NCBI GenBank assembly: GCA_013289765.1
Contig: JABCZI010000009.1
Span: forward strand, 1 to 64,000
Direction of reading: 5' to 3'
DNA from: Acidobacteriota bacterium
Lineage (GTDB): Bacteria; Acidobacteriota; Terriglobia; Terriglobales; Acidobacteriaceae
DNA: 64,000 nucleotides
A model generated the notes under the pieces. The model was not told the origin of the DNA. It ran no database searches and saw nothing but the letters and a program-made list of their open reading frames with translations. Shown in pieces: positions 16,652-24,215 of the stretch (positions are counted from its first letter, which is position 1; the number at the start of each line of letters is the position of its first letter). A program made the position numbers and the translations under genes.

Positions 16652-17098
16652 TTATCCCCAGACGTGTTGCGGATCGTAATCGATGCCGTTCTTTTTCAAA
16701 AATGCCAGAAACTCCTCCTCGAAATTGCGCTTGCGATGATGTTCCGCTTGTCTTTGAATGTATGCAATCGTGTCGCTTTTCTGCGACACGCCGACGGTAA
16801 ACGCACCGTATCCCTCCTGCCAGGCGAAGTCTGCCTTGAATTTCTCGTTCATCCAATGGGACGACGCGCCTTTCACCAATTGCATCGCCTTCGCAAGCGG
16901 CATCGTTGCAGGCAATGACAAGAGCATGTGCACATGGTTTTCCGTTCCGCCGACGATGAGAGCTTTGAAGCCATTCTTGCGGGCTATGCCGCCAAGAAAC
17001 TCCCAAAGTTGCTGTTGCACCTCAACCGAGATCAGATTGCGGCGTTGTTTGGTGGAGAATACGCAGTGGATTAGTTCCGAAACGTAGGTGTGCGCCAT
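16652..17098 (-). CDS. REP-associated tyrosine transposase (RAYT, Y1_Tnp / IS200-like)
   Basis: 148 residues, full length for a single-domain Y1 transposase. The HUH motif is present as ENHVHMLL (residues about 53-60), and the catalytic tyrosine is probably in IAYIQRQAEHHR at about 111-122. Such enzymes nick single-stranded DNA and, in the RAYT group, recognise REP palindromes next to their own gene. That is exactly the setting here: a REP triplet ends one base before the stop codon, another starts 20 bp before the ATG in the same orientation, and an inverted one lies 128 bp away. The gene therefore sits inside its own probable substrate. The frame is intact, so the enzyme may be active. Confidence 0.9.
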   Translation of the reverse strand: MAHTYVSELIHCVFSTKQRRNLISVEVQQQLWEFLGGIARKNGFKALIVGGTENHVHMLLSLPATMPLAKAMQLVKGASSHWMNEKFKADFAWQEGYGAFTVGVSQKSDTIAYIQRQAEHHRKRNFEEEFLAFLKKNGIDYDPQHVWG

Positions 17099-17117
17099 AA
17101 CGGCTCCGCGATTTCAG

Positions 17118-17200
17118 CCGTCCCTACGGGACGGGATCGTTATTGGTTCAGCTTACCCGGCGTTGAAACGCCGGGCTACTGTCCAGCGTCCTTCGGACGC
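17118..17200 (+). repeat. REP triplet unit, right flank of the transposase
   Basis: CCGTCCC-TAC-GGGACGG (17118-17134), CCCGGCG-TTGAAA-CGCCGGG (17156-17175) and GCGTCC-TTC-GGACGC (17186-17200). Spacings are 21 and 10 bases, almost the same as in the left unit. Stem bases differ between units but pairing is kept. Confidence 0.9.
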
Positions 17201-17231
17201 GGAACTTTCCCGGAATGGGTCTCGCCCAGCG

Positions 17232-18272
17232 CTATTTTCGTGCGTCCTGCGGCCGCGAGGTAGAAGCGGCTCTGACGAAATCCGCCAGCATGCCGTACGC
17301 AGTTGCGTACAGGCCGGGATTTTCTTCGGTGAGGACGAGGCCGGGGAAGATGTCGGTTTCGAAATAAATGTAGGACGATGTGCCGGCGATTTGCGCCATG
17401 GGATCGGCGAGCGGGAGTTGTTCGGGACGAACGCTGGCTGCGACTCCGCTCTGCGTTTTCTTGGCGCGGCAGACGAGTTTGAAGGGACGAGCTTCTTTTT
17501 TGGCTGCGCGGACGGCTTCGCCGCTCAGCTCGCGAATTCCTTCGCGCTCGATTTCGTCCAGACGCACAGGAACATCCATCAGCACGGTGATGAGGGCGGC
17601 GGTTTTTACGGCGGCGTCCCAGCCATCGATGTCGTGGGTGGCGTCGGTTTCGGCGACGCCGAGGGACTGCGCTTTTTTCAAAGATTCGTCAAAGCTCAGG
17701 CCATTTTCCATTTCACTGAGGATCACGTTTGTCGTGGAATTCAGGATGCCGTGGAATCCTTGCAAGTGAATCACTGGCAATTCATGAAAGAGGGAGAAGA
17801 TAGGGACGCCATCCATCACAGTGGATTCGAAGAGGAAGCGCTTATTTTTCGCTGCGGCTAAGTCGCGGAGTTCGCGGTAAGCATGGACAATAGGGCCTTT
17901 GTTGGCGGTGATGGCGTGGGCTCCGTGCTCGAGTGCGGCGCGGATGTGATCGACGGCGGGCTGGCCGGTTTGGACGTTCAGGGAGGTGGCTTCGAAGAGG
18001 ATATCGGCGCGGGTTGCCTTCAGCCAGTCGCGGACATTGGCCGGCTTTTCACCTGATTCCCGGCTATCAGCGGGCGAGGGCGCCCGCTCCACATTCTTCA
18101 CATTCAGACCTTGTGGGTCGGCGATCCAGCCTAATCGGCGGGAGGCGATGCCGGTGATGCGAAAAGAAATTCCGTGGCGCTCGCGCAGTTCGTGCGCGCG
18201 GTCCTGGAGCAGTTGTACGAGCGTCCGGTTGACGTTGCCGAAGCCGAGGAAGCAGAGGTTGTGGGTATGAAT
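17232..18272 (-). CDS. Homoserine dehydrogenase, probable ATT start
   Basis: 346 residues if translation begins at the ATT at 18272-18270. Catalyses NAD(P)-linked reduction of aspartate semialdehyde to homoserine for threonine and methionine. Recognisable parts: nucleotide-binding HNLCFLGFGNVNRTLVQLL at the N-terminus, ITANKGPIVHAY, LNSTTNVILSEMENG, and the catalytic DIDGWDAAVKTAAL with the conserved lysine. The first standard start codon (GTG at 18101) would remove the Rossmann motif. Between an in-frame stop at 18302-18300 and that motif there is no ATG, GTG or TTG, but AAGAGGG lies five bases before the ATT. The last glycine of GxGxxG is asparagine (GFGNVN). A palindrome at 18069-18088 encodes an apparent insertion (APSPADSRESGEK). 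It lacks the C-terminal ACT domain. Confidence 0.85.
   Translation of the reverse strand: MHTHNLCFLGFGNVNRTLVQLLQDRAHELRERHGISFRITGIASRRLGWIADPQGLNVKNVERAPSPADSRESGEKPANVRDWLKATRADILFEATSLNVQTGQPAVDHIRAALEHGAHAITANKGPIVHAYRELRDLAAAKNKRFLFESTVMDGVPIFSLFHELPVIHLQGFHGILNSTTNVILSEMENGLSFDESLKKAQSLGVAETDATHDIDGWDAAVKTAALITVLMDVPVRLDEIEREGIRELSGEAVRAAKKEARPFKLVCRAKKTQSGVAASVRPEQLPLADPMAQIAGTSSYIYFETDIFPGLVLTEENPGLYATAYGMLADFVRAASTSRPQDARK
18069..18088. repeat. Palindrome inside the homoserine dehydrogenase gene
   Basis: AGCGGGC (18069-18075), loop GAGGGC, GCCCGCT (18082-18088). It lies in a segment between the first beta-alpha units where the protein appears longer than relatives. Confidence 0.5.
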
Positions 18273-18277
18273 AGAAA

Positions 18278-18284
18278 CCCTCTT
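18278..18284 (-). promoter_or_regulatory. Ribosome binding site supporting an ATT start
   Basis: On the minus strand AAGAGGG is followed by five bases and then the ATT codon of the homoserine dehydrogenase. This is the only Shine-Dalgarno-like sequence between the preceding in-frame stop and the nucleotide-binding motif. Confidence 0.6.
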
Positions 18285-18302
18285 GCGGCGAAGTAAATTT
18301 CA

Positions 18303-18403
18303 GCGCCTAAAGGCGCGTCAAATAGAAACGGTCTAACGGCAGGCCTGAAGGCCTGCCCTGATACGAAGCTCGATTAGGCTTCGTATGCCGGCGGGACGCC
18401 GGC
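18303..18403. repeat. Cluster of palindromes including TGAA-loop copy 2
   Basis: In order: GCGCC-TAAA-GGCGC (18303-18316); GGCAGGCC-TGAA-GGCCTGCC with the tail CTGATACGAA (18338-18367); ATACGAAGC and GCTTCGTAT as a 9-bp inverted pair (18361-18386), which reuses the tail of the previous element; and GCCGGCG-GGA-CGCCGGC (18387-18403). They fill the gap between two minus-strand genes. Confidence 0.75.
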
Positions 18404-18417
18404 GCTACAAGAATCGC

Positions 18418-18816
18418 TTAGCCCATCACGGTGGTGTGTTCGGGTTTTACTTTGTAGAGCACGCGCACTTCGCCGGGCTGACCGTATGGATATTTGTCGA
18501 CGCCGAGATATTTCTTCGCCATTTTGTCGATGTGCGCGCTGGCGCCATCTTCGGTAATTTCGACAACGCGGCCGCGAATTTCGATATACCGGTAGGGATT
18601 TTCCGGATCCATTATCGACATCGCCACGCGCGGATCGCGGCGGACGTTTTTATCTTTCTGGCGGCCTTTGGCGGAGTTGAAAATGATGTGTTCACCGTCA
18701 TAATCGCACCAGACGGGCGTGACCTGCGGCCGGCTGTCGGGCATCAGCGTAGCGAGATTGGCGAAGGCGCGCTTCTGAAAAAGATCGCGATATTTCTCGG
18801 GGATAACGTCTGACAT
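18418..18816 (-). CDS. PPOX-class (pyridoxamine 5'-phosphate oxidase-like) flavin/F420-type protein
   Basis: 132 residues from the ATG at 18816, which has GGAGG six bases upstream; the longer frame is rejected. The split-barrel family is clear from FANLATLMPDSRPQVTPVWCDYDGEHIIFNSAKGRQKDKNVRRDPRVAMSI, followed by PYRYIEIRGRVVEITEDGA and IDKMAKKYLG. These small proteins bind FMN or F420 and reduce diverse substrates. The group with 'GRQK..N....P.V' is usually called PPOX class F420-dependent, but no F420 genes are in view. Alone in its transcription unit. Confidence 0.85.
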   Translation of the reverse strand: MSDVIPEKYRDLFQKRAFANLATLMPDSRPQVTPVWCDYDGEHIIFNSAKGRQKDKNVRRDPRVAMSIMDPENPYRYIEIRGRVVEITEDGASAHIDKMAKKYLGVDKYPYGQPGEVRVLYKVKPEHTTVMG

Positions 18817-18940
18817 TAAATCCTCCTTGCAGCTCTGCAATGATGACAGCACATTATAAATCGGCAAGCAGGGAGAGAGCACCATTTGCCGTTTTGGGAG
18901 CATTCCAAGTATTCTTGCTGGCCACGGGTGCGCGGAGGCA

Positions 18941-18975
18941 GTGGTCAATGGTCGGTGATCAGTGGTCGGTGGCAG
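18941..18975. repeat. Heptad tandem repeat (TGGTC family), five units
   Basis: GTGGTCA, ATGGTCG, GTGATCA, GTGGTCG and GTGGCAG in strict 7-bp register. Its complement family (GACCAAC) occurs upstream of mtnA at 47058. Confidence 0.75.
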
Positions 18976-19016
18976 AAAATCCCCCCCCGAATTGCAAGCC
19001 AAAAGGAGTGTAGCGA

Positions 19017-20027
19017 ATGATTGACGCATCTCGCCGGCGGAAGCCGCTGTTGATTGTTGCGAGGCTTTTCGGCGCGACTGGAAAGCGCACTTTTTCGAAG
19101 TCAAATTGCAAATTAAGTCTTCCGGCAAGGATGGGAAGCAGTCTACCCATCGTGCTGATTGCCTTGCTGCTCGGGATTTCGGCGATGGCCGAAGCGCAGA
19201 GCGTGAAATATCCGCAAACCATTGTCTTCATGACTGACTTCGGAGTGCTGGACGACTCGGTTGCAATCTGCCGCGGCGTGATGTATTCGCTCATGCCGGA
19301 GGTGCGCATCGTCGACCTGACGCACCAGGTGACGCCATTTTCCATTCTCGACGGCGCACGTTTTCTTTATGGCGCGACCCCGTACTATCCGGCGGGGACG
19401 GTCTTTGTGGTGGTGGTGGATCCGACGGTGGGGAGTACGCGGAAAGCGATTGTGGCCAAGTCGAAACGCGGGCAATATTTTGTGCTGCCCGATAACGGTG
19501 TGATCACGCTGGTGGAGCAGCGCGACGGGATTGAGAGCGTGCACGAGATCACGAATACCGATTGGATGATCGGCACAAAGCTGTCTTCGACGTTTCACGG
19601 GCGCGATATTTTTTCGCCGGTCGGCGCGCACGTGGCGCGAGGCGATGATTGGACGAAGGTCGGTCCGGAAATGCCGGTGGCGTCGCTGGTGCATCTGGAG
19701 TTGAAGGCGGCGCGGGTGGATGGTCGCGGAGCCGCGGCGGAAGTGATTGCTACGGATGGGCCGTTCGGCAATCTCGTGACGAATCTGGACGGCGAAGATT
19801 TTTTGAAGCTTGGATACCAGCGCGGGCAGGAAGTTCCGGTGAAAGTAGGCGGCAAAGAGATTACGATGAAGTTTGTGCGGACGTTCAGCGACGTTCCGCT
19901 GAAACAACCTCTGCTTTATATCGATTCGCGCGGGCGTTTGGGGCTGGCTGTGAATCAAGGGAGTTTTGCGGGGGTGTATGGGGTGACTCCGCCGGCGGAG
20001 TTGTTTATTCCGCCGGCGGGAAAGTAA
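19017..20027 (+). CDS. SAM hydroxide adenosyltransferase (DUF62, chlorinase/fluorinase superfamily), exported form
   Basis: 336 residues. Family members hydrolyse S-adenosylmethionine to adenosine and methionine using an activated water. Characteristic segments are visible: IVFMTDFGVLDDSVAICRGVMYSLMPEVRIVDLTHQVTPF near the start of the domain, YPAGTVFVVVVDPTVGSTRKAI, LPDNGVITLV and FHGRDIFSPVGAHVA. A hydrophobic segment at about 42-60 (LPIVLIALLLGISAMAEAQ) looks like a signal peptide, which is unusual because SAM is cytoplasmic. The ATG at 19017 has AAGGAG eight bases upstream; the ATG at 19131 would put the signal right at the N-terminus but has a poor site. Next to a purine phosphorylase and an exported adenosine deaminase, which fits adenosine metabolism. 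Confidence 0.85.
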   Translation: MIDASRRRKPLLIVARLFGATGKRTFSKSNCKLSLPARMGSSLPIVLIALLLGISAMAEAQSVKYPQTIVFMTDFGVLDDSVAICRGVMYSLMPEVRIVDLTHQVTPFSILDGARFLYGATPYYPAGTVFVVVVDPTVGSTRKAIVAKSKRGQYFVLPDNGVITLVEQRDGIESVHEITNTDWMIGTKLSSTFHGRDIFSPVGAHVARGDDWTKVGPEMPVASLVHLELKAARVDGRGAAAEVIATDGPFGNLVTNLDGEDFLKLGYQRGQEVPVKVGGKEITMKFVRTFSDVPLKQPLLYIDSRGRLGLAVNQGSFAGVYGVTPPAELFIPPAGK

Positions 20028-20030
20028 GCC

Positions 20031-20885
20031 TCACGTTTTTTGCGGCCCAATTCCTGGATCGTTCTCGATGCGCGGGAGCACGGCGCGCAGAAGGGCTTCG
20101 AGGCTGGTCTTGACGCGCTCGCCGGTTTCCATCACTTCTTCGTGAGACAAAGGCTGGTCGAGAATTCCCGCGGCCATATTGGTGACGCAAGAAATCGCGA
20201 GCACTTTGATTCCCATGTGACGCGCGGCGATGACTTCGAAGGCGGTCGACATTCCCACTAAATCTGCGCCGACGGTTCGAAGATATCGAATCTCTGCGGG
20301 TGTTTCGTAACTCGGGCCGAGCAGGGCAGCATAAACCCCTTCGTGAAGCGTCATATCTAACTTGCGGGCTTCTTCCCGCGCCATGGTGCGATACGATTTG
20401 TCGTAGGCATGCGTCATGTCGGGAAAGCGAAGGCCGAAGCGATCGTCGTTGGGTCCGGCGAGCGGGTTGGTTCCTTGCAGGTTGATGTGGTCGCTGAGTA
20501 CGACGAGCGCGCCCTGCTTGTAGGTGAGATTAATTCCGCCGGCAGCGTTCGTGAGAATGACGGCGCGAATTCCCATGCGGCCGAAAACCCGCATGGGGAA
20601 AGCGACCTGTTGCGCCGAATATCCTTCATAAAGATGGACGCGGCCTTGCATGACAGCGACCGGGACCATGCCCGCTTTGCCAATCACGATCTGTCCGGCG
20701 TGGCCGATTGCGGTTGAACGGGGGAAGGATGGAATCTCATGAAAAGGAATTCTGGTTGCCTCGCTCAGGGAGTCGGCGAAGCTGCCAAGGCCGGATCCAA
20801 GGACCAGCCCGATGCGGGGACGAAGCGGAGTGCGTTGCAGAACTGATTGCGCGGCGGCTTCGGCGAGAGTGAATTGATCGGTCAT
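20031..20885 (-). CDS. Purine nucleoside phosphorylase (PNP-I, inosine/guanosine type)
   Basis: 284 residues, the usual size of trimeric PNPs. It splits purine nucleosides with phosphate to the base and ribose 1-phosphate in the cytoplasm. Family motifs: IGLVLGSGLGSFAD (phosphate binding), GHAGQIVIG, VMQGRVHLYEGYSAQQVAFPMRV, VILTNAAGGIN, and GPSYETPAEIRYLRTVGADLVGMSTAFEVIAARHMGIKVLAISCVTNMAAG. It lies 15 bp after the end of the adenosine deaminase gene on the same strand, forming an adenosine to inosine to hypoxanthine unit. Confidence 0.93.
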   Translation of the reverse strand: MTDQFTLAEAAAQSVLQRTPLRPRIGLVLGSGLGSFADSLSEATRIPFHEIPSFPRSTAIGHAGQIVIGKAGMVPVAVMQGRVHLYEGYSAQQVAFPMRVFGRMGIRAVILTNAAGGINLTYKQGALVVLSDHINLQGTNPLAGPNDDRFGLRFPDMTHAYDKSYRTMAREEARKLDMTLHEGVYAALLGPSYETPAEIRYLRTVGADLVGMSTAFEVIAARHMGIKVLAISCVTNMAAGILDQPLSHEEVMETGERVKTSLEALLRAVLPRIENDPGIGPQKT

Positions 20886-20900
20886 AACATTGGTGCAGCG

Positions 20901-22430
20901 TTAGTACTTCTTTTCGAACTTGTCGAACTCGCCTTCGAGCTTCCACTGCATCCGGGCGCGCTCGCTCGCCGCTAAAAATTCTTCGCAGGTGGCGGATGGC
21001 TTTTCAGAGCCCGGTGAGTCTCTCGCGCAGGGCGGGGCCGTGCGGAATACTAATTTCGTGTCTGTCCATAAACTCTGGCCGGGAAGGAAACTGTGCTCCA
21101 GGCCCTGGCGGGCCATGCGCTTCAAGTCCGAATACGACAGGTGATAGCTTTCAACCGCGCGCAAATATTCATGAGTCATGTCGGAACGAGCTACGCCTTC
21201 ATCGTCGCTGGCCAGCGCAACGGGGACGCCGTACTTCATATAAATCGGGAGGGGATGCTCGTCGCCGCTCACTCCTAGAATCATGTCGTTGGAGGTGAGA
21301 GCAATTTCTACCAGCACGTTTCGCTCCGCCATTTCATGCAATAAGCCGATCGGATCTTTTTCGTTCATCACGGAAACGCCGTGGCCGATGCGCTCGGCGT
21401 GGCCGCGTTCGATCGAGGCGCGGATATGAAACGTGAGATCCTCGGGCGGCACAAGTCCCATGGCGAGTTCGCTCGCATGCAGCGTGATGTGCACTTTGGG
21501 ATAAACACCGTGCAGGTAATCGATCATGGCCATGTGCTCGTTGAAGTCGTGGATGGGAACGTACCAATCCTCGGGCATAACTAGATTGAGGCCGACGAAT
21601 TTCGGATCGGATGATGCCAGCTCAAAGCCCAGCAAAATCTGCGCGAAGACGATTTCGTGGGGCAATCCGCGGAGGACTTGATAGAGATAACGGACCGTCA
21701 CATTGCATCCGGGGGCGGCGTCTGGAGCGCCGCACTTCAGAATTTCTTTAGCGCGGGAGTCTTCGGCTGCGAGCTTCTTGCCGGTTTCGGCGGCTACGTC
21801 TTTCATGCCGGCGACGAGCAGGGCGTCGCGCAGTTTGGCATAGTCCGGATTCCATTCGACTTTCCCTGCGAGTTGCGCCGCTGCGCCGCCATCGGCAGTG
21901 TGCATGAACTCGACATACTGAAGATGATCCATGCCGGCGCGATTGGTTGCCGCGGCAATCGCTTCGGCGACATGGGTGTGCGAGGCGAGGCCGAACTTGT
22001 TGAAGGCGGCGAAGAAGTGATCGTGACCGGATTCGTCTCCGGGCCTCCAGTTGCGCATCGACCAGGCATCAATCATCTGGTTGTAGAGGACTTGATCCTG
22101 ATAACTGCACTGCGCCGCGGGCTTGGCGGTGTAGGTCTCGCAGGAATCGCACGGAGGAGCCAGGAGGCGGGAGGATGTTCGATCGACGCACAAGCCGCCG
22201 TCGACGGCGAAATCGATAAGATCTTCAGCGTAGATTGCGCCGTCGAGGTGATTGTGCAGATCGCCACCTTTGGGAAGCTCGTGAATAAATGCCAAAAGCA
22301 TAGAAGGCTGCTTGCGAATGGAATCCAGATAGCGGGATGTGTGTTGTTCCGCGTTTTGGGCGGTGGCCAGTGTGGCCAGGAAAAGAAGGACGAAGTACGG
22401 TCGCGTGGTGCGGCGGGTGATTGGGCGCAA
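20901..22430 (-). CDS. Secreted adenosine deaminase-family protein (ADGF/ADA2-like)
   Basis: 509 residues, TTG start at 22430 with GGGAGG six bases upstream. A signal peptide (PYFVLLFLATLATAQN) precedes the amidohydrolase barrel. Zinc and substrate motifs of adenosine deaminases are present: PKGGDLHNHLDGAIY, HASELAMG, ERIGHGVSV, and LASDDEGVARSDMTHEY with the catalytic aspartates. An additional region between about 60 and 240 rich in Cys (PPCDSCETYTAKPAAQC) suggests extracellular stability, as in growth-factor-type deaminases. It would deaminate nucleosides outside the cytoplasm; the phosphorylase next to it would act after uptake, although no transporter is present here. Confidence 0.88.
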   Translation of the reverse strand: MRPITRRTTRPYFVLLFLATLATAQNAEQHTSRYLDSIRKQPSMLLAFIHELPKGGDLHNHLDGAIYAEDLIDFAVDGGLCVDRTSSRLLAPPCDSCETYTAKPAAQCSYQDQVLYNQMIDAWSMRNWRPGDESGHDHFFAAFNKFGLASHTHVAEAIAAATNRAGMDHLQYVEFMHTADGGAAAQLAGKVEWNPDYAKLRDALLVAGMKDVAAETGKKLAAEDSRAKEILKCGAPDAAPGCNVTVRYLYQVLRGLPHEIVFAQILLGFELASSDPKFVGLNLVMPEDWYVPIHDFNEHMAMIDYLHGVYPKVHITLHASELAMGLVPPEDLTFHIRASIERGHAERIGHGVSVMNEKDPIGLLHEMAERNVLVEIALTSNDMILGVSGDEHPLPIYMKYGVPVALASDDEGVARSDMTHEYLRAVESYHLSYSDLKRMARQGLEHSFLPGQSLWTDTKLVFRTAPPCARDSPGSEKPSATCEEFLAASERARMQWKLEGEFDKFEKKY

Positions 22431-22611
22431 ATCTATCCTCCCGAACTGATGTCGAAAGTCAGGAAAGGAATTGTAATCTGTCGCGGGGGTGGGACATTAA
22501 ATAATAAAGAGAGTGGGTGTTGCGGGCGAGAAGCAGGTTTCTCCGGGGTCGCTTCTCGAACCGTCGGAACGACAAGGATTTTTGGGATGGCTAAAAGCCA
22601 GGAGCGAACAG

Positions 22612-23508
22612 CTATATCTTCTGGCCGCGCCATTGCTTGTCTTCGCATTCCACGCAGAAGATGCGTCCTTCCGAGACGGGAAAGTCACAAGCCTTACATT
22701 TGTGCAGATTTCTGAGAACCGGGGGGACGGACGTGGCGGCGTCAGGTGCGGGAACGCGGTTTTCGGAACTGTGTGTTGCTGCGGACCAGAAAAGCGGCTT
22801 CTTCGGCACGGGCTCAGGAGTCACTGGCGGTTTTGCTTTTTCGTCTTCTGTTAACAGCACATCGGGTTCTGAGATGGATCGATTTTCGATTGGACTGTCT
22901 TTGCCCGTTGTCGACAACGCATCCGCGCTTTCCAGGATATCCTCCGAAGATGGGGGCGTCTCGACTTCGGTCTTGATTTCATCCGCGGGTGCTACGAGTT
23001 TTTCGACGGCTGGCTGGTCTTGAACCGGGGGTACGGGCTGCGCCAAGGCCGCGTATTTCACGGCGGTCTCCACCATTTCGCTGAGTCGCCGCAACGCCGC
23101 GACATTGTCATCACTGAACGCATGTGGCTTGCTCGAAAAAAGTTCGAAAATACCCAGCACTTGCTGGTCGCTCAGGATCGGCATGGCGACGACAGAAGAA
23201 ATCCCAATGCGGGAGCAGTTCTCGCGATTCACCCGGGAGTCCTGCTTGGCGTCGTCGCACCGCAACACCTGGCGAGTGCGCACGCTTTCTCCGGAAAATC
23301 CATTTTCCATGGAGAGCAAGACGCCGAGCTCGGGCGCGCTGGAACCGGCGCTGGCGCGGCAAAGCATGTCATCGTGGTGGTCGCGGCGCAATGCAATCAT
23401 GGCGCCGTCGGCGCCGGTAAGGTATTGCGCACGCTCCGCCATCAATTGCAGCGCGGCATCGAGATCCCGGTAAGCTATAGCCGCGAGTGAGGTGGACGGG
23501 TCATCCAT
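22612..23508 (-). CDS. GAF domain protein with an acidic linker and a C-terminal zinc ribbon
   Basis: 298 residues. Residues about 8-150 form a GAF sensor domain (LDAALQLMAERAQYLTGADGAMIALRR, GFSGESVRTRQVLRCDDAKQD, ISSVVAMPILSDQQVLGIFELFSSKPHAFSDDNVAAL). Residues 160-260 are a disordered Pro/Glu/Ser-rich linker. The last 35 residues hold CKACDFPVSEGRIFCVEC, a four-cysteine zinc ribbon of the kind found at the end of small bacterial regulators. No output enzyme domain is present, so it probably acts through protein contacts. No ligand can be assigned. Confidence 0.8.
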   Translation of the reverse strand: MDDPSTSLAAIAYRDLDAALQLMAERAQYLTGADGAMIALRRDHHDDMLCRASAGSSAPELGVLLSMENGFSGESVRTRQVLRCDDAKQDSRVNRENCSRIGISSVVAMPILSDQQVLGIFELFSSKPHAFSDDNVAALRRLSEMVETAVKYAALAQPVPPVQDQPAVEKLVAPADEIKTEVETPPSSEDILESADALSTTGKDSPIENRSISEPDVLLTEDEKAKPPVTPEPVPKKPLFWSAATHSSENRVPAPDAATSVPPVLRNLHKCKACDFPVSEGRIFCVECEDKQWRGQKI

Positions 23509-23557
23509 TAGGGCATTTTAAAGCACTCAGCCGTCATGAACGCTGAATGCTGTCTAA

Positions 23558-23959
23558 CTACACAATTCGCAGACGCACGGCGGTGTTGGCGAGCGAGTTT
23601 GCCTCAGTATTGTTTTCTCGCGGAACGTGCGAAATGGAGAAGGCCAGGGCGCGGGCAAGTTTGCGGCACGTCCAGTGGAGGGAGTAGAGGCGGGAGCTTC
23701 GGCAGGAATATTCGCCGCGCATCTGCCGCACAACTACTTGGGAATCGGAGTAAACGTGCAGCGCCTTGGCTTTAAGAGACAGCGCGCACTGCAGGGCTTC
23801 CATCAGTGCCATATACTCGGCGACGTTATTATCCTGGTGGCCGATCCACTTGGCGATGCGAATGGGGCCGCTTTCGCAGCCGTCAATGATCACCCCAATA
23901 CCCGATGGCCCTGGGTTGCCCAAGGAGCCGCCGTCGACGTAAGCCACTAATTCGGACAT
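23558..23959 (-). CDS. Ribonuclease HI-family protein (fourth catalytic Asp replaced by Asn)
   Basis: 133 residues from the ATG at 23959. The fold of RNase HI is clear: AYVDGGSLGNPGPSGIGVII with Asp9, NNVAEYMALMEALQ with Glu48, and VYSDSQVVVRQMRGEY with Asp72. In the C-terminal motif (NERADELA-like in relatives) this protein has NTEANSLA, so the fourth acidic residue is Asn121. The protein lacks the basic handle of E. coli RNase HI, as is usual for the Bacillus YpdQ-like and plant-like group. It would cut RNA in RNA-DNA hybrids if active; the replaced position is the most tolerant of the four in E. coli, from memory. Upstream is a divergent structured RNA candidate. Confidence 0.85.
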   Translation of the reverse strand: MSELVAYVDGGSLGNPGPSGIGVIIDGCESGPIRIAKWIGHQDNNVAEYMALMEALQCALSLKAKALHVYSDSQVVVRQMRGEYSCRSSRLYSLHWTCRKLARALAFSISHVPRENNTEANSLANTAVRLRIV

Positions 23960-24181
23960 CAGCGTTTCTTTTCCGCTAGTAGCAAGATGCGCCGAGAAGT
24001 TTCCTTCGTCAAGACGATTCTGTGGTTCAGGGACACTTTTGATTCGGTTTCGGCATTGTGCAAGTTGCTGTGAAAAACAGGTCCGAATTGAGAATGTAAA
24101 TCCATAAGCTCTCACTCTACAACAGCTTGCGTCCCGTGATATCCACAGCTTCAAGTCTTCGCGTTGCACCATTAGTTTGCG

Positions 24182-24209
24182 TTGACTTTTTTCATCTCTC
24201 TGTTAAGTT
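24182..24209 (+). promoter_or_regulatory. Promoter in front of the structured RNA candidate
   Basis: A -35-like box TTGACT (24182-24187), a 16-bp spacer and a -10-like TAAGTT (24204-24209). Transcription would begin near 24216, a few bases before the first stem of the RNA. Confidence 0.5.
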
Positions 24210-24215
24210 GGGTGC

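Noticed and set aside
16441-17200. CRISPR array
   Set aside because: The repeated hairpins are only three units, differ in stems, are partly inverted, and surround a transposase gene; no cas genes are present.
18981-18988. Run of eight C upstream of the SAM hydroxide adenosyltransferase gene as a phase-variation switch
   Set aside because: It lies 28 bp before the start, outside the coding frame and outside any recognisable promoter spacer; a single short homopolymer is not enough evidence.
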